A DNA stretch of 64,000 nt from Bradyrhizobium sp. SZCCHNS1050 (GCF_032484785.1 NZ_JAUETR010000001.1:2793501-2857500), one strand, 5' to 3'; counted from the stretch's first letter, positions 39,303 to 50,422 are shown. A program made the numbers and translations. Notes: generated by a model from the sequence alone, not told the origin.

Positions 39303-40409
39303 TCAGTCTCTTTCGTTGCGACCGGAGCTGGCAGTCAGTCCGGTCAGGTTGAACACGCGCTTGGGGATGAGTTCGCCATTGCCAATTTCGGCAAGCGCCA
39401 GAAGGCGGCCTGCGACCGTGACATAGACTGTGCCGCTACTATTGGGCGCATCCCGTCCGCGCAACAAAACGGCCTGGCCCCTGTGGAGCCTTGCCGCATC
39501 AGCCCGAGTGACGGCCAGTGCCGGGATGTCGTCCAGCGCGGTCTCAACGGGCAGGAGTGCGTCGGCGAGGCTTCCCTCACCGGACGCGGCTCTATTGCAC
39601 AAAGCCTCCAACTGTTCCAGCGGAATCATGTCGTTCTCGGTAAACGGACCCACCAGGGTCCGCCGGAGCGCGCTGATATGGCCGTAACAGCCGAGGAGGC
39701 GGCCCATGTCGCGGGCCAGCGCCCGGACATAGGTTCCCTTGCCGCATTCCGCCTCGAATACCGAATGGTCGGGGTCGGGCTGGTCGACGAGGGTCAGTTC
39801 ATGGATCTCGACCGGGCGCGGCTGGAGCTCGACGACCTCGCCGTCGCGGGCGAGATCATAGGCGCGCTCGCCCTGGATCTTGATCGCGGAATAGCGCGGC
39901 GGCGTCTGCTCGATCCGGCCGGTAAATTGCGGCAGCAGCGCCCGGATCGCCGCGGCATCCGGCCGGCTGTCGCTGGTCTCGACGACCCGTCCTTCGGTGT
40001 CGTCGGTATCGCGCTCCTCTCCCCAGGTCACGGTGAAGCGGTAGCGCTTGCGGCCGTCCATCACGAAGGGAACCGTCTTGGTGGCTTCGCCCAGCGCGAT
40101 CGGCAGGCCGCCGGAGGCGAGCGGATCGAGCGTGCCGGCATGGCCGGCGCGCTTGGCCTGGAACAGGCGCTTCACCACCGCCACGGCCTGGGTCGAGGTC
40201 ATGCCGATCGGCTTGTCGAGCACGACCCAGCCATGGACGTCGCGACGATCGCGGCGCGGCTGGCTGCCCTGACCGTTCCCTTGGCGCGGCTTGTTGCGCG
40301 GATCGTTGTTGTCGCGCGGCGGGCGTCCGTCGGCAGAATGGATCGTCTTGGCCGCGGTCGGTTCGGCGCTCGGCGCGTCGACAGTGCCGGTTTCGGGGGG
40401 AATGGTCAT
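39303..40409 (-). CDS. truB: tRNA pseudouridine-55 synthase TruB
   Basis: Makes pseudouridine 55 in the T loop of tRNA. The catalytic motif [12 protein letters not shown] contains the essential Asp. The 368-residue protein has an N-terminal extension of about 58 residues, rich in Asp, Arg, Asn and Pro, that is absent from E. coli TruB; the conserved core begins at [10 protein letters not shown]. Its start overlaps the rbfA stop by one base. Confidence 0.96.
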   Translation of the reverse strand: MTIPPETGTVDAPSAEPTAAKTIHSADGRPPRDNNDPRNKPRQGNGQGSQPRRDRRDVHGWVVLDKPIGMTSTQAVAVVKRLFQAKRAGHAGTLDPLASGGLPIALGEATKTVPFVMDGRKRYRFTVTWGEERDTDDTEGRVVETSDSRPDAAAIRALLPQFTGRIEQTPPRYSAIKIQGERAYDLARDGEVVELQPRPVEIHELTLVDQPDPDHSVFEAECGKGTYVRALARDMGRLLGCYGHISALRRTLVGPFTENDMIPLEQLEALCNRAASGEGSLADALLPVETALDDIPALAVTRADAARLHRGQAVLLRGRDAPNSSGTVYVTVAGRLLALAEIGNGELIPKRVFNLTGLTASSGRNERD

Positions 40410-40825
40410 CAGCTCTCTTCCGAATCCGAATTGAGGTCTCTCTGCACCGCGGGTGTTCGCAGTAATTTCTCGATCCGTTCCGCTTCGTCGAATCGCTCGT
40501 CGACGCGGAAGCGGATGTCAGGTGCAAATTTCAGGTTAACGCGCCGCGCGATGTCGCCGCGCAGGAACTTCTTGTTGCGCTCCAGCGCCGTGAGCACGAC
40601 GTCCGTATCCTGTCCGCCGAGGGGCATGATGTAGATCGTGGCGAGCTTCAGGTCGGGCGACATGCGGACTTCGGGCACCGTAATGATGTGTCCCTCCAGG
40701 TCCGGGTCGTGCACGTCACCGTGGCTGAGAATGTCGGCGACAGCGTGACGCACGGTCTCGGCCACGCGCAACTGACGCTGCGAGCCGCCGGAAGCGGCGC
40801 TTCCCCTCTGGTGATGGCGAGGCAT
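40409..40825 (-). CDS. rbfA: Ribosome-binding factor A
   Basis: A 138-residue KH-like 30S maturation factor needed for 16S rRNA processing. The core VRHAVADIL...[15 protein letters not shown] and the later [29 protein letters not shown] segment, abbreviated here, match the family. The extension before residue 18 is Ser/Gly-rich. Lies between infB (160-base gap) and truB in the usual operon. Confidence 0.96.
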   Translation of the reverse strand: MPRHHQRGSAASGGSQRQLRVAETVRHAVADILSHGDVHDPDLEGHIITVPEVRMSPDLKLATIYIMPLGGQDTDVVLTALERNKKFLRGDIARRVNLKFAPDIRFRVDERFDEAERIEKLLRTPAVQRDLNSDSEES

Positions 40826-40985
40826 TTTTCAAAAATCCAATGGATCGTCGCCCGGCGTGAGCACGGGCGAGAGGATCATTCTGATTGAGTTCAACGACGC
40901 TTCGTTAAGTTCAAGAGGCGCGGCGATTCCGCATGTTCACGGAATCGCTGCTCGCTCGAATTGCAGCGCTCTGTAGGATTCGGAC

Positions 40986-43745
40986 TTACAGCGAGCGCTG
41001 GATGGTCTCCACGCGATAACACTCGATGACGTCGCCGACACGCATGTCGCCGTAGCTCTCGAAGGCCATGCCGCATTCCTGGCCGGCCTGCACTTCCTTC
41101 ACTTCGTCCTTGAAGCGCTTCAGGGTCGACAGCTTGCCCTCGTGAACCACGACGTTGTCGCGGATCAGGCGGACATTGGCGCCGCGTTCGACAGTGCCGT
41201 CGGTGACGCGGCAGCCGGCGACCTTGCCGACCTTGGAGATGTTGAACACCTCCAGGATCTGCGCATTGCCGAGCATGGTTTCCCGAAGCGTGGGGGCCAG
41301 GAGGCCGCTCATCGCCTTCTTCACGTCATCCACGAGGTCGTAGATGATGTTGTAGTAGCGGATCTCGATGCCGTTGCGCTTGGCGAGTGCGGCCGCTTCC
41401 TTGTTGGCTCGCACCGAGAAGCCGATGATCGCGGCGTTGAAGCCTTCGGCCAGCGTGACGTCGGACTCGCTGATGCCGCCGACGCCGGCATGCAGGATGC
41501 GGGCGGCGACCTCCTCGGTGCCGAGCTTCTCCAGCGAGCCGAGAATGGCTTCCAGCGAGCCCTGCACGTCGGCCTTGATGATCAGCGGGAATTCCTTGCG
41601 GCCCACAGTCTTCAATTGCGACATCATCTGTTCGAGCGAACCGCGCATGCCGGAGATCGAGGCTGCCGCGTTCTCGCGCTTCTGATGCGCGCGATAGCTG
41701 GTGACCTGGCGGGCGCGGGCTTCGTTCTCGACGACGGCGAGACGATCGCCAGCTTCCGGCGGACCGTTGAAGCCGAGCACCTCGACCGGCACCGACGGGC
41801 CTGCCTCCTGAAGCGTCTCGCCCTGGTCCGAGATCAGCGCGCGGACGCGGCCCATCTCGGCGCCGGCGACGATGATATCGCCGACCCGCAAGGTGCCGCG
41901 CTGAACCAGCACGGTGGCGACCGGGCCGCGGCCGCGATCGAGCTTGGCTTCGATCACGGTGCCTTCGGCCGGGCGATCCGAATTGGTCTTGAGGTCGAGG
42001 ATGTCGGCCTGCAACGCGATCATCTCGAGCAGACGATCGAGATTGGTCTTGTTCTTGGCGGACACCTCGACGTCGACGACCTCGCCGCCCAGCGATTCGA
42101 CCTGCACCTCGTGCTGGAGCAGCTCGGTGCGGACGCGCTCGGGACGGGCGTCGGGCTTGTCGATCTTGTTGATCGCCACGATCATCGGCACCTTCGCCGC
42201 CTTGGCGTGGTTGATCGCCTCGATCGTCTGCGGCATGACGCCGTCATCGGCCGCGACCACCAGCACGACGATGTCGGTGACCTTGGCGCCGCGGGCGCGC
42301 ATCGCGGTGAACGCGGCGTGGCCGGGCGTGTCGATGAAGGTGATCTTCTTGCCGGAATCCGGCGCGGTCACCTGATAGGCGCCGATGTGCTGGGTGATGC
42401 CGCCGGCTTCGCCCGAGACCACATTGGCGTGGCGCAGCGCGTCGAGCAGCGAGGTCTTGCCGTGGTCGACGTGGCCCATGACGGTGACGACCGGCGAGCG
42501 CGGCTCGGTGTCGGTCGAATCGTCGACGACGTCGAACAGGCCCTCCTCCACGTCCGAGGCGGCGACGCGCTTGACGGTGTGGCCGAGTTCTTCCGCGATC
42601 AGCTGCGCGGTGTCGGCATCGATCACGTCGGTGATCTTGTGCATCGCGCCCTGGCGCATCAGCAGACGGATCACGTCGACCGCGCGCTCCGACATGCGGT
42701 TCGCCAGCTCCTGGATGGTGATGGCTTCCGGAATCGTCACCTCGCGGACGAGCTTCTCCTTCTGCTCGTTGGCGGCATGGCCCTTCAGGCGCTGGGTGCG
42801 GCGGCGGAACGACGCGATCGAGCGCTCGCGCACATCGTCGGCCGTGAGCGCCGTGACCACCGTCAGGCGGCCGCGCTGCTTCTGCGGGCCCGGCTTGTGC
42901 GTGGTCTTCGGCGGCGGCGCGGGACGTGCGGCTCCGCCGGGACCCCTGCGGATCTGGCGCGGACCCTCATCCTCGTCCGGACCGGCGGCAACGGCCGCCG
43001 GCGCGCGGCCGAGCGGACCGCCGGCGGCAGGACGGGCGCCGGCCGGGCGTGCGCCGGCCGGCTGAGCGCCACCGGGCCGCGAGCTCGGACCACCAATCTG
43101 CTGCGGCCGGCTGCCCGGTGCGCCGACGGGCCTGCCGGGGGCGGGCGTCGAGCGGGCCGGAGCGGCTGCGGCGGGCTGGGGCGCGGATGTCGCCGGACGG
43201 GGCGCCTCGCCTTCACCGAACCGCTTCTTGGCTTCGAGCTCGGCCTTGCGCTTGGCTTCCTCTTCGTGACGGTGCCGCTCTTCCTCGGCCTTGCGGCGCG
43301 CCTCGGCAGCCTCGCGCTCGGCGCGTTCGGCGGCTTCGCGCTCGGCGCGGCGGCGGGCTTCCTCTTCGGCCTGGCGGCGTTCCTCGATGTCGCGCACGCG
43401 GGCATCGGCCAGCGCGCTGGCGCGCGCCGAGCGCTCGTCCTCGGTCAGGGTGCGGAGCACGACGCCGGACCCGCCGCGCTGCGACGAGCCGGATGGGCGC
43501 GGACCGGATGAGCGCGGCGATGGCGGGGGCGGCGGCGCCTTGGCGACGGTCGGCTCCGGTGCATGCGGAGCATCAGGCCCCCCATCGCCGACGCGGCGCT
43601 TGCCGCGCTTCTCGACCACCACCTGCTTGCTCCGGCCATGTGGGAAGCTCTGGCGTACCGTGCCGGTCTCGACGCGCGGCTTCAGCGTCAAGGTCTTGCT
43701 CGGGACACTCAGTTTCTTGTCGCCCGGAGTGTTGTTGTCGGCCAT
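40986..43745 (-). CDS. infB: Translation initiation factor IF-2
   Basis: A 919-residue IF-2 that brings fMet-tRNA to the 30S subunit. The N-terminus is a long Pro/Ala/Arg-rich, low-complexity and partly coiled-coil region (residues 110-180 rich in Glu/Arg/Ala). The G domain begins near 415 with [12 protein letters not shown], then DTPGHAAF and NKIDKP; domains II to IV follow, ending with the fMet-tRNA-binding C2 domain. Part of rimP-nusA-ylxR-infB. Confidence 0.98.
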   Translation of the reverse strand: MADNNTPGDKKLSVPSKTLTLKPRVETGTVRQSFPHGRSKQVVVEKRGKRRVGDGGPDAPHAPEPTVAKAPPPPPSPRSSGPRPSGSSQRGGSGVVLRTLTEDERSARASALADARVRDIEERRQAEEEARRRAEREAAERAEREAAEARRKAEEERHRHEEEAKRKAELEAKKRFGEGEAPRPATSAPQPAAAAPARSTPAPGRPVGAPGSRPQQIGGPSSRPGGAQPAGARPAGARPAAGGPLGRAPAAVAAGPDEDEGPRQIRRGPGGAARPAPPPKTTHKPGPQKQRGRLTVVTALTADDVRERSIASFRRRTQRLKGHAANEQKEKLVREVTIPEAITIQELANRMSERAVDVIRLLMRQGAMHKITDVIDADTAQLIAEELGHTVKRVAASDVEEGLFDVVDDSTDTEPRSPVVTVMGHVDHGKTSLLDALRHANVVSGEAGGITQHIGAYQVTAPDSGKKITFIDTPGHAAFTAMRARGAKVTDIVVLVVAADDGVMPQTIEAINHAKAAKVPMIVAINKIDKPDARPERVRTELLQHEVQVESLGGEVVDVEVSAKNKTNLDRLLEMIALQADILDLKTNSDRPAEGTVIEAKLDRGRGPVATVLVQRGTLRVGDIIVAGAEMGRVRALISDQGETLQEAGPSVPVEVLGFNGPPEAGDRLAVVENEARARQVTSYRAHQKRENAAASISGMRGSLEQMMSQLKTVGRKEFPLIIKADVQGSLEAILGSLEKLGTEEVAARILHAGVGGISESDVTLAEGFNAAIIGFSVRANKEAAALAKRNGIEIRYYNIIYDLVDDVKKAMSGLLAPTLRETMLGNAQILEVFNISKVGKVAGCRVTDGTVERGANVRLIRDNVVVHEGKLSTLKRFKDEVKEVQAGQECGMAFESYGDMRVGDVIECYRVETIQRSL

Positions 43746-43839
43746 TCAGTCGTCCTAATCTCGTTACCAGCGTGCGGGCTACCGCACCGTCTCATTCGTG
43801 CAATCGTCGCGATGTCTTCGTAGCTATGGCTTCAAAGTG

Positions 43840-44553
43840 CTATGTCTTCGAAGTCGAAGCAGATTTCGTGGCCGCGGTTCCGGCAATCTTGTCAGCGTCG
43901 GCCGACCGGTATCGGACCAGTGTCTGGCTGCGCGACAGGAATGTCCTGCTCGCCGGGCCTGCGAGCACGGCAGCATGTATCACATTTGAGCGCCCAAGTG
44001 CCAAATCCAATTCTGCCGAAGTGAGACAGCAGATGATCGGAATTGTCGGGGCTTGGTCCTGACCCCCGTCGTTCGGCCGCACCAGCGCGTCGAGCTTGCG
44101 GATCCCGTCGGCTGCGCCGTCCGCGGCATGGACGAGGGCTGCCAATGTCGACCGTGCTGGCCGCTGCGACAGCGCCGCTTCCACCTTGGAGAAACCGGAG
44201 GCGACCTGACCGGCCTTGGCGGCAATCCCCAGCGCTTCGATCGCGCTGCGGGCCAGCAAGGCTTCCAGGTCTGCGGCAAGGGTTGGCGGGACGCGGACGT
44301 TGGTCTTGAAGCCCCGGCTGAAATGGTGACGCCGCACCGCCTCCGCAACCGCCTGGCGCGAGGCGGTGATCCACAAGCCCCGTCCGGGCAGCTTGCGCTT
44401 GATGTCGGGCACGACCTCGCCCGACGGGCCGACGACGAAGCGGATCAGCTCGCCGATCGGCCGCACTTCGCGGCTGACCGCGCACATGCGCATGGTCGCG
44501 GACTTCTCGGTCCGCGGTCCATTGTCGAGCTCGGGGTCGGCCAAAGCGAGCAT
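43840..44553 (-). CDS. YlxR/L7Ae-like RNA-binding protein
   Basis: A 237-residue protein with an N-terminal YlxR (DUF448) domain, seen as RMCAVSREVRPIGELIRF with GRGLWITASRQ, and a C-terminal L7Ae-like half (RSAIEALGIAAKAGQVASGFSKVE). This fusion is usual between nusA and infB in alphaproteobacteria and is thought to bind RNA or nucleoid proteins. It starts 80 bases after the nusA stop. Confidence 0.88.
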   Translation of the reverse strand: MLALADPELDNGPRTEKSATMRMCAVSREVRPIGELIRFVVGPSGEVVPDIKRKLPGRGLWITASRQAVAEAVRRHHFSRGFKTNVRVPPTLAADLEALLARSAIEALGIAAKAGQVASGFSKVEAALSQRPARSTLAALVHAADGAADGIRKLDALVRPNDGGQDQAPTIPIICCLTSAELDLALGRSNVIHAAVLAGPASRTFLSRSQTLVRYRSADADKIAGTAATKSASTSKT

Positions 44554-44633
44554 GCGGTGATGCGGCTCCTCATCTCAAGCGAGCTGGGTCAGGGTGGGGG
44601 TCATCGTGGTGTCCATGGGGCGAGCCAAGCGGG

Positions 44634-46256
44634 TCAGGCGGGCTGTCCTTCGGTCGTTTCGTCCTCATTCTCGGGTTCGGCTTCGGCCTTGGCGAGGTCA
44701 GCCTCACTGACCCAGCCGGCCTTGACGCGGGCCTGCATGACCATGGCCTCGGCATCGTCGCGGGAGATATCGAGACCGTCGAGAATGCCGGGGAATTTGG
44801 TGGCTTCGCCACCCTCCTTGCGCTCGGTCCAGCCGACCAGATCGTCGGTCGCGCAGCCCGCGAGGTCCTCGACCGTCTTGATGTCGTTCTCGCCGAACTT
44901 GACCAGCATCTTGGTGGTGACGCCGGGCACGTCCTTCACCGCGTCCTCGACGCCGAGCTCCTTGCGCCTAGCCTCGAGCTCGGCTTCCTGCTGCTCGAGG
45001 AATTCGCGGGCGCGGGTCTGCAGCTCGGTCGCGGTTTCCTCGTCGAAGCCCTCGATGCCGGCGAGATCCTTGAGGTCGACCAAGGCGAGCTCCTCGACCG
45101 AGGTGAAGCCTTCGGACGCCAGCAGCTGGCCGACGACCTCGTCGACGTTCAGCGATTCCATGAACACGCGGGTGGAATTCTCGAAGTCGGCCTGGCGGCG
45201 CTCGGATTCCTCCTGCTCGGTCAGGATGTCGATGTCCCAGCCGGTCAGCTGCGAGGCGAGGCGGACGTTCTGGCCGCGGCGGCCGATCGCCAGCGAGAGC
45301 TGGTTGTTGGTGTCGGGCACCACGACCTCGATGCGCTCGCGGTCCTCGTCGATGACGACCTTGGCGACTTCGGCCGGCGCCAGCGCGTTGACCACGAAGG
45401 TCGCGATGTCGGGCGACCACGGAATGATGTCGATTTTCTCGCCCTGCAGCTCGTTCACCACCGCCTGCACGCGCGAGCCGCGCATGCCGACGCAGGCGCC
45501 GACGGGGTCGACCGAGGAGTCGCGGGAGACAACGCCGATCTTGGCGCGCGAGCCGGGGTCGCGAGCGACCGCCTTGATCTCGACGATGCCGTCATAGATC
45601 TCCGGCACCTCCTGCGCGAACAGCTTGGCCATGAACTGCGGATGGGTGCGCGACAGGAAGATCTGCGGGCCGCGGGTCTCGCGGCGGACGTCGAAGACGT
45701 AGGCGCGGACGCGGTCGCCGTTGCGGAACACCTCGCGCGGCAGCATCTCGTCGCGGCGGATGATCGCCTCGCCGCGCCCGAGGTCGAGGATCACGCTGCC
45801 ATATTCGACGCGCTTGACGACGCCATTGACGATGTCGCCGATGCGGTCCTTGAACTCCTGGTACTGCCGGTCGCGCTCGGCCTCGCGCACCTTCTGCACG
45901 ATGACCTGCTTGGCCGACTGCGCGGCGATGCGGCCATATTCCAGCGGCGGCAGGGTGTCGGCGATGGTGTCGCCGATCTGCGCGCCCGGGTTGGCGCGGC
46001 GCGCGTCATCCAGCGAGATCTGGTTGGAGGGGTTCTCGACCTTCTCGACCACCAGCATGTGGCGCGACAGCCGCAGCTCACCCTTCTTCGGATCGATCTC
46101 GGCATGAACGTCGGTCTCGCTGCCGTAGCGGGCGCGGGCGGCCTTGGCGATCGCGTCTTCCATCGCCGCGATCACGATGCCGCGGTCGATCGACTTCTCG
46201 CGCGCGACGGCGTCGGCGATCTGCAGCAGTTCCAACCGGTTGGCGCTGACGGCCAT
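44634..46256 (-). CDS. nusA: Transcription termination/antitermination factor NusA
   Basis: A 540-residue NusA: N-terminal RNA polymerase-binding domain, S1 domain (GVVKRVEYGSVILDLG), two KH domains (RGSRVQAVVNELQGEKI and AIGRRGQNVRLASQLTG), and C-terminal acidic helical repeats with helix-hairpin-helix character (IEGFDEETATELQ). It modulates pausing, termination and rRNA antitermination. Starts 14 bases after rimP. Confidence 0.98.
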   Translation of the reverse strand: MAVSANRLELLQIADAVAREKSIDRGIVIAAMEDAIAKAARARYGSETDVHAEIDPKKGELRLSRHMLVVEKVENPSNQISLDDARRANPGAQIGDTIADTLPPLEYGRIAAQSAKQVIVQKVREAERDRQYQEFKDRIGDIVNGVVKRVEYGSVILDLGRGEAIIRRDEMLPREVFRNGDRVRAYVFDVRRETRGPQIFLSRTHPQFMAKLFAQEVPEIYDGIVEIKAVARDPGSRAKIGVVSRDSSVDPVGACVGMRGSRVQAVVNELQGEKIDIIPWSPDIATFVVNALAPAEVAKVVIDEDRERIEVVVPDTNNQLSLAIGRRGQNVRLASQLTGWDIDILTEQEESERRQADFENSTRVFMESLNVDEVVGQLLASEGFTSVEELALVDLKDLAGIEGFDEETATELQTRAREFLEQQEAELEARRKELGVEDAVKDVPGVTTKMLVKFGENDIKTVEDLAGCATDDLVGWTERKEGGEATKFPGILDGLDISRDDAEAMVMQARVKAGWVSEADLAKAEAEPENEDETTEGQPA

Positions 46257-46270
46257 GGCTCAAATCTCCT

Positions 46271-47038
46271 CTAATCAGGATCGATCTCGCCTCTGCGCGC
46301 GCGATCGGCGGCGAGGCGATGTTTCTTGGTATTGGTCGGCAGCGGCTTCTTGGCCGGCTTGTCGTCTTTTGCTTTCGGCTTCGGCTTGGGCTTCGCCTGG
46401 GCCGCCGGCTTGGCGTGCGGCGCCAGCGGTGGGACGATTCCAAGCTCGCGCTTCTTCTCGCGCTCGGCCGCCTTGCCGCGGCGCATGGATTCGGCGATCA
46501 GCTCGTCGGTCAGCACCATCTTGGCGTCGCCGATGTCGGCCATCAGCAGCACGACATCCGGCTCCTGGTCCTTGGCCACGTCATCGCGGGTGATGCGCAC
46601 GCCGTCGCCTTCGACGCCGGCGATGGTGCCGCGGAAGCGTTTGCGGTTCTGATGGGCCACCGCCATCTCGATCTTGACGAGATGACCGATGTGACGTTCG
46701 AAATCGGAGCGGCGGACCAGCGGCCGGTCGATGCCCGGCGAGGAGATCTCGAGCCGATAGGCACCGTCGATCGGATCGGCGATGTCCAGCACCGGCGACA
46801 GCGCCCGCGACACCGCCTCGCAATCCTCGATCTGCATCGTGCCGTCGGGACGCTCGGCCATCACCTGGACCGTGCAACCACCTTCGCCCGAAATGCGGAT
46901 CCGCACCAGGCGGTACCCCATTCCCTGCAGCACCGGGTCGGCCACCGCCGCCACGCGCGCCGCGACGCCCGGCTCGACGACGAGGCGGGGCTCGGTCAGG
47001 AGGTCGGTGTCAGCGGTTGCGAACGTAGGTTCCGTCAT
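46271..47038 (-). CDS. rimP: Ribosome maturation factor RimP
   Basis: A 255-residue RimP for 30S assembly. The conserved N-terminal fold has [31 protein letters not shown] and [14 protein letters not shown], and the SH3-like C-terminal domain follows. A Lys/Pro/Ala-rich tail of about 55 residues extends past the family core. I start it at the ATG at 47038; the in-frame region upstream contains the hairpin at 47145-47164 and is not coding. It heads rimP-nusA-ylxR-infB. Confidence 0.95.
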   Translation of the reverse strand: MTEPTFATADTDLLTEPRLVVEPGVAARVAAVADPVLQGMGYRLVRIRISGEGGCTVQVMAERPDGTMQIEDCEAVSRALSPVLDIADPIDGAYRLEISSPGIDRPLVRRSDFERHIGHLVKIEMAVAHQNRKRFRGTIAGVEGDGVRITRDDVAKDQEPDVVLLMADIGDAKMVLTDELIAESMRRGKAAEREKKRELGIVPPLAPHAKPAAQAKPKPKPKAKDDKPAKKPLPTNTKKHRLAADRARRGEIDPD

Positions 47039-47462
47039 CGAGGCGTCGATCGCGTGTCTTGCTTGGTTGGGCCGTCGGGCCTGTTCGATCGCGCTCACCG
47101 GACCGATCCCGCCCGTGGCGGAGCGATCCAGGTAACAAAAAAGAGCGGGTCCGGAAGGGCCCACCCTCACTACGCGATCGTATATGAGATGATGTTTGAT
47201 GGCGCTCATATAGCCGCTTTGCCGCCTGACGGCAAGGGTCGTGTCGCCTCAAACGGCGCCTGGAACTGGGAATTTGCTCCGCGCCAGGACTGCGGATCGG
47301 ATCGTTTTCCCCGACCGGGAACGGCCGAATGCCGCAGGGTCTAACCCTTCATTCACCAAGATCGCTTAAAAATGAGCTGAGTTCGTGCTTTTCGCCCCCG
47401 TCGTCGTGCCGCACGGAGTGGAGCGCACGGAAACGTGTCGCGTTGCGTATCGAGTAGACGTC
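47039..47462. other. Divergent region ahead of rimP and DUF2336
   Basis: A 424-base divergent region. It holds a terminator-like hairpin (47137-47164) oriented with rimP; I searched it for the tRNA gene (metY) that heads this operon in E. coli and did not find one. Nothing else is recognised. Confidence 0.5.
47137..47164 (-). terminator. Terminator-like hairpin in the rimP leader
   Basis: On the minus strand a stem of about eight pairs with one mismatch and a TTCC loop (47145-47164) is followed by six T. It lies about 100 bases before the rimP start. It would stop transcripts beginning in the 47165-47460 region, so it may be an attenuator for the operon or the end of a small leader RNA. Confidence 0.55.
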
Positions 47463-48539
47463 ATGACCCCGGCAACCGCGCTGATCCCCGGCCTCGGCGG
47501 GATCGTCAGGCAGGGCAATGCTGAACGCGGCCTCGAGGCCACGCGCCGCATCGCCGACCTGTTCTTCGAGGATGCGACGAAGCTGCGTCCCGAGCACATC
47601 AATCTGTTCGACGGTCTCCTGATCGATCTGGTCCCGTTCGCGGATCTGCCGACGCGGATCGATCTGGCGGAGCGGTTGTCGCGGCTCCTCAAGGCGCCCC
47701 GTGCCGTCGTCAGCCGGCTGGCGCGCGACGACGAGGTCGCGGTGGCGGGGCCGCTGTTGCGCCGTTCGCTCGTGCTCGACGATCCCGTGCTCATCGCTAT
47801 TGCGCGCGACAAGAGCCAGGGTCATTTGCTCGCGATGGCAGAGCGGACGCGCCTATCGGCCGATACGACCGATGTGCTGGTGCGCCGTGGCGATCGCGAC
47901 GTAGTGCGGCGGGCCGCTGCCAATGATGGCGCAGCGTTTTCCCCGCGCGGCTATGCCGCGCTGATCCACCGCGCGAGTTCAGACGGCGTGCTGACGCTCA
48001 CGGTCGGCCGGCGCGCAGATGTTTCCGACGATCATCTGAAACAACTGCTGGCCGGCTCGCTCGATGTCATCAGGCGGCGGCTGTTCGATGTCGTGCCGCC
48101 GGACAAGCAGGCGAGGATCAGGCAGGCTCTCGCCGAACTCGCCGATGCGGCGCGTACAGCGCATAGCACGCGCGATTTCGTGCCGGCGCAGCGGACCATC
48201 CTGTCGCTGTATGAAGCCGGTGCCTTGGACCAGTCGGCGTTGTTCGGCTTCGCATCCGAGCACAAATACGAGGAGGTCATCGCGGCGCTCGCCGCAATGA
48301 CGGGATTGAAGATCGCGACGCTCGACCGACTGGTGTCGGGCAATCGTCACGATCCGCTGCTGATCCTGGGGCGCATGATCGGGCTCGATTGGCGCACCGT
48401 GCACTCACTGATCCTGCTGCGCCTCGGACCGAAACGCGTGCCGGCGCAGCGCGATATCGATGCGATCAGGGTCAACTACGCGCGCCTGCTGCCATCGACC
48501 GCCGAACGCGTCGTCGCGTTCTGGAAGACACGACACTGA
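47463..48539 (+). CDS. DUF2336 protein
   Basis: A 358-residue helical-repeat protein of the alphaproteobacterial DUF2336 family, which I recognise from DEVAVAGPLLRRSLVLDDP, GHLLAMAERTRLSADTTDVLVRRGD (abbreviated) and the Ala-rich helices. No signal peptide. The start at 47463 has no strong ribosome binding site. Function is unknown; in Caulobacter relatives have been tied to cell-cycle or stress signalling, which is only a hint. Confidence 0.72.
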   Translation: MTPATALIPGLGGIVRQGNAERGLEATRRIADLFFEDATKLRPEHINLFDGLLIDLVPFADLPTRIDLAERLSRLLKAPRAVVSRLARDDEVAVAGPLLRRSLVLDDPVLIAIARDKSQGHLLAMAERTRLSADTTDVLVRRGDRDVVRRAAANDGAAFSPRGYAALIHRASSDGVLTLTVGRRADVSDDHLKQLLAGSLDVIRRRLFDVVPPDKQARIRQALAELADAARTAHSTRDFVPAQRTILSLYEAGALDQSALFGFASEHKYEEVIAALAAMTGLKIATLDRLVSGNRHDPLLILGRMIGLDWRTVHSLILLRLGPKRVPAQRDIDAIRVNYARLLPSTAERVVAFWKTRH

Positions 48540-48560
48540 GTGACCTCGCCGGCGCAGCGG

Positions 48561-49295
48561 TCAGCGCCGGCTGAAGATCAGATAGTTGGCGACGCGGCCT
48601 TCGCGCGTGGCCTTCCGCCCGTAGCGCGTCATGGTGTAGCCCGGCCAGGGCAGACGCCAGTCGTCGGCGCGCTCGGCCGTCCAGGCGAACTCCGGCGAAC
48701 GCAGCAGATGCCACAACGTCCAGGCGCAATAGTCGGCGATGTCGCTGACGAAGCGGAACTCGCCGCCGGGCTTCAGGACGCGCGCCATCGCTGCGATCGT
48801 CGCATCCTGCACGAAACGCCGCTTCCAGTGCCGCCGCTTCGGCCAGGGATCGGGATGGATCAGGTCGATCCGCTGCAGCGACTGCGGCGGCAGCCAGGCC
48901 AACAGCTCGGCGGCGTCGCCCGCCACCAGCCTGATATTGCCGATGTTGTCGGCCTCGATGGCCGACAGGATCTTGGCCATGCCGTTGACATAGGGCTCGC
49001 AGCCGATGAAGCCGGTGGTCGGAAACGCCTTCGCTTCGGCGGCAAGATGCTCGCCGCCGCCAAACCCGATCTCCAGCCGCAGCGCGTCGACCGGCGGATG
49101 GTACAGCGTGGGCAGCACGGCTTCCGCGGGCGCGGCGAGATCGAGCGCGAGGTGCGGCAGCAGGTTGTCGACCAGGCCGGCCTGATGCGCCCGCAGCTTG
49201 TGGCCCTTGCGCCGGCCGAAGAACGAGCCCTGACCGTGCAGGGCCTCGGTGCCGGTGTGATCGTCGTCGACGGGCATGTTGATCGCTGGGCTCAT
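48561..49295 (-). CDS. trmB: tRNA (guanine-N7)-methyltransferase
   Basis: A 244-residue SAM-dependent enzyme that makes m7G46 in tRNA. EIGFGGGEH is the SAM loop and HPDPWPKRRHWKRRF the substrate-binding motif. Its ATG overlaps the M20 peptidase stop by four bases (ATGA). In many rhizobia metK lies directly upstream; here a peptidase does. Confidence 0.96.
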   Translation of the reverse strand: MSPAINMPVDDDHTGTEALHGQGSFFGRRKGHKLRAHQAGLVDNLLPHLALDLAAPAEAVLPTLYHPPVDALRLEIGFGGGEHLAAEAKAFPTTGFIGCEPYVNGMAKILSAIEADNIGNIRLVAGDAAELLAWLPPQSLQRIDLIHPDPWPKRRHWKRRFVQDATIAAMARVLKPGGEFRFVSDIADYCAWTLWHLLRSPEFAWTAERADDWRLPWPGYTMTRYGRKATREGRVANYLIFSRR

Positions 49296-50422
49296 CGCAG
49301 GGTTTGATAGAGACGGTAGAGCAGCCTTGTCCGCGGCTCGATCGAGGAAATGTACATCTGCTCGTAATGCGTATGCGCGCCCTTGCCATCGACGCCGAGC
49401 CCATCGAGCGTCGCCGTGAACGGTGCGGTGAAATTGCCGTCGGAACCGCCCCCGGTATAGGTGTCGACCAGCTCGAAGCCGATCTCGTCGGCCAGGGATT
49501 TCGCATGCTCGAACAGGGCGGCGCCGGCGTTGCCCTTGACGTAAGGCGGCCGGTTCACCTCGCCGCTCACTTCGACCGTGACGCCATCGCTGCGCGAGGT
49601 CAGCCCCAGGATCTTGGGCAGGATCTCCGCGGCATCGGCAGGCGTCGGCAGCCGTGCATCGACCTCGGCATAAGCTTCCTCAGCGATCACGTTGGGACGG
49701 GTGCCGCCGCGCACGACGCCGACATTCACGGTGATGCCGCGGGCGGGGTCGTTGAGCGCTTCGAGCGCATGGATGACGTTGGCGAGTTCGCGGATCGCAC
49801 TGCGTCCATCCTGTGGACGCGCGCCGGCGTGCGCGGGCACGCCGCGGATTGCCACGTCGAACCGCGCCACGCCCTTGCGTCCGGTCACGATCTTGCCGCC
49901 GTCGCGCGCCGGCTCGGTGACGAGGACGTATTTGGCCTTGCGGCCTTCCTCCTCGATCAGCGCGCGCGAGGTCGGGCTGCCGATCTCTTCATCCGAGACG
50001 AACAAATGAGTAATGCCGAGGGGCGATTTTTGACCCTCTGCGCAGAGCTGACGAAAGGCGTGAAAGGCGAGATACGCGCCGCCCTTCATGTCGTAGATCC
50101 CCGGACCGTACGCAACGTCGCCGTCGACTGAGAACGGCAGCCGCGCGATGAACCCGATCGGATGCACCGTGTCGAGATGGCTCAGGACCAGGATGCCCGG
50201 CTCGTCCTGTCCCCACGCCGACCGTGCGACGAGGTGGTCGCCGCAGCCGTCGCGTCCGGCGATCCGTTCGATCGTGGCATCGAGCCCGCGATAGCCATCC
50301 GCGACAAGGGAAGCCAGCTTGTTGACCTGATCAGGCGCCTCGGTCGGGGTCTCGAGCTCGACCCATTGGCGGATGCCTTCGAGAATTGTGCGACTATCGA
50401 ACGGGCTGCTGCTGGTGGTCAT
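49292..50422 (-). CDS. M20-family metallopeptidase (carboxypeptidase G2-like)
   Basis: A 376-residue zinc peptidase of the glutamate carboxypeptidase group. Metal ligands and catalytic residues are seen in LSHLDTVHP, GIYDMKGG, SDEEIGS and a late HTHYEQ; the lid-domain signature is HAGARPQDGRSA. No signal peptide, so it is cytosolic. Substrate unknown. It is translationally coupled to trmB, an uncommon partner. Confidence 0.9.
   Translation of the reverse strand: MTTSSSPFDSRTILEGIRQWVELETPTEAPDQVNKLASLVADGYRGLDATIERIAGRDGCGDHLVARSAWGQDEPGILVLSHLDTVHPIGFIARLPFSVDGDVAYGPGIYDMKGGAYLAFHAFRQLCAEGQKSPLGITHLFVSDEEIGSPTSRALIEEEGRKAKYVLVTEPARDGGKIVTGRKGVARFDVAIRGVPAHAGARPQDGRSAIRELANVIHALEALNDPARGITVNVGVVRGGTRPNVIAEEAYAEVDARLPTPADAAEILPKILGLTSRSDGVTVEVSGEVNRPPYVKGNAGAALFEHAKSLADEIGFELVDTYTGGGSDGNFTAPFTATLDGLGVDGKGAHTHYEQMYISSIEPRTRLLYRLYQTLR

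Noticed and set aside
41142..43511. A 789-residue plus-strand frame opposite infB
   Set aside because: It is the antisense of a clear infB; high GC content keeps opposite frames open. No domain and no ribosome binding site.
47039..47462. A tRNA gene ahead of rimP, as metY in E. coli
   Set aside because: No cloverleaf or T-loop-like GTTCRA sequence could be found.
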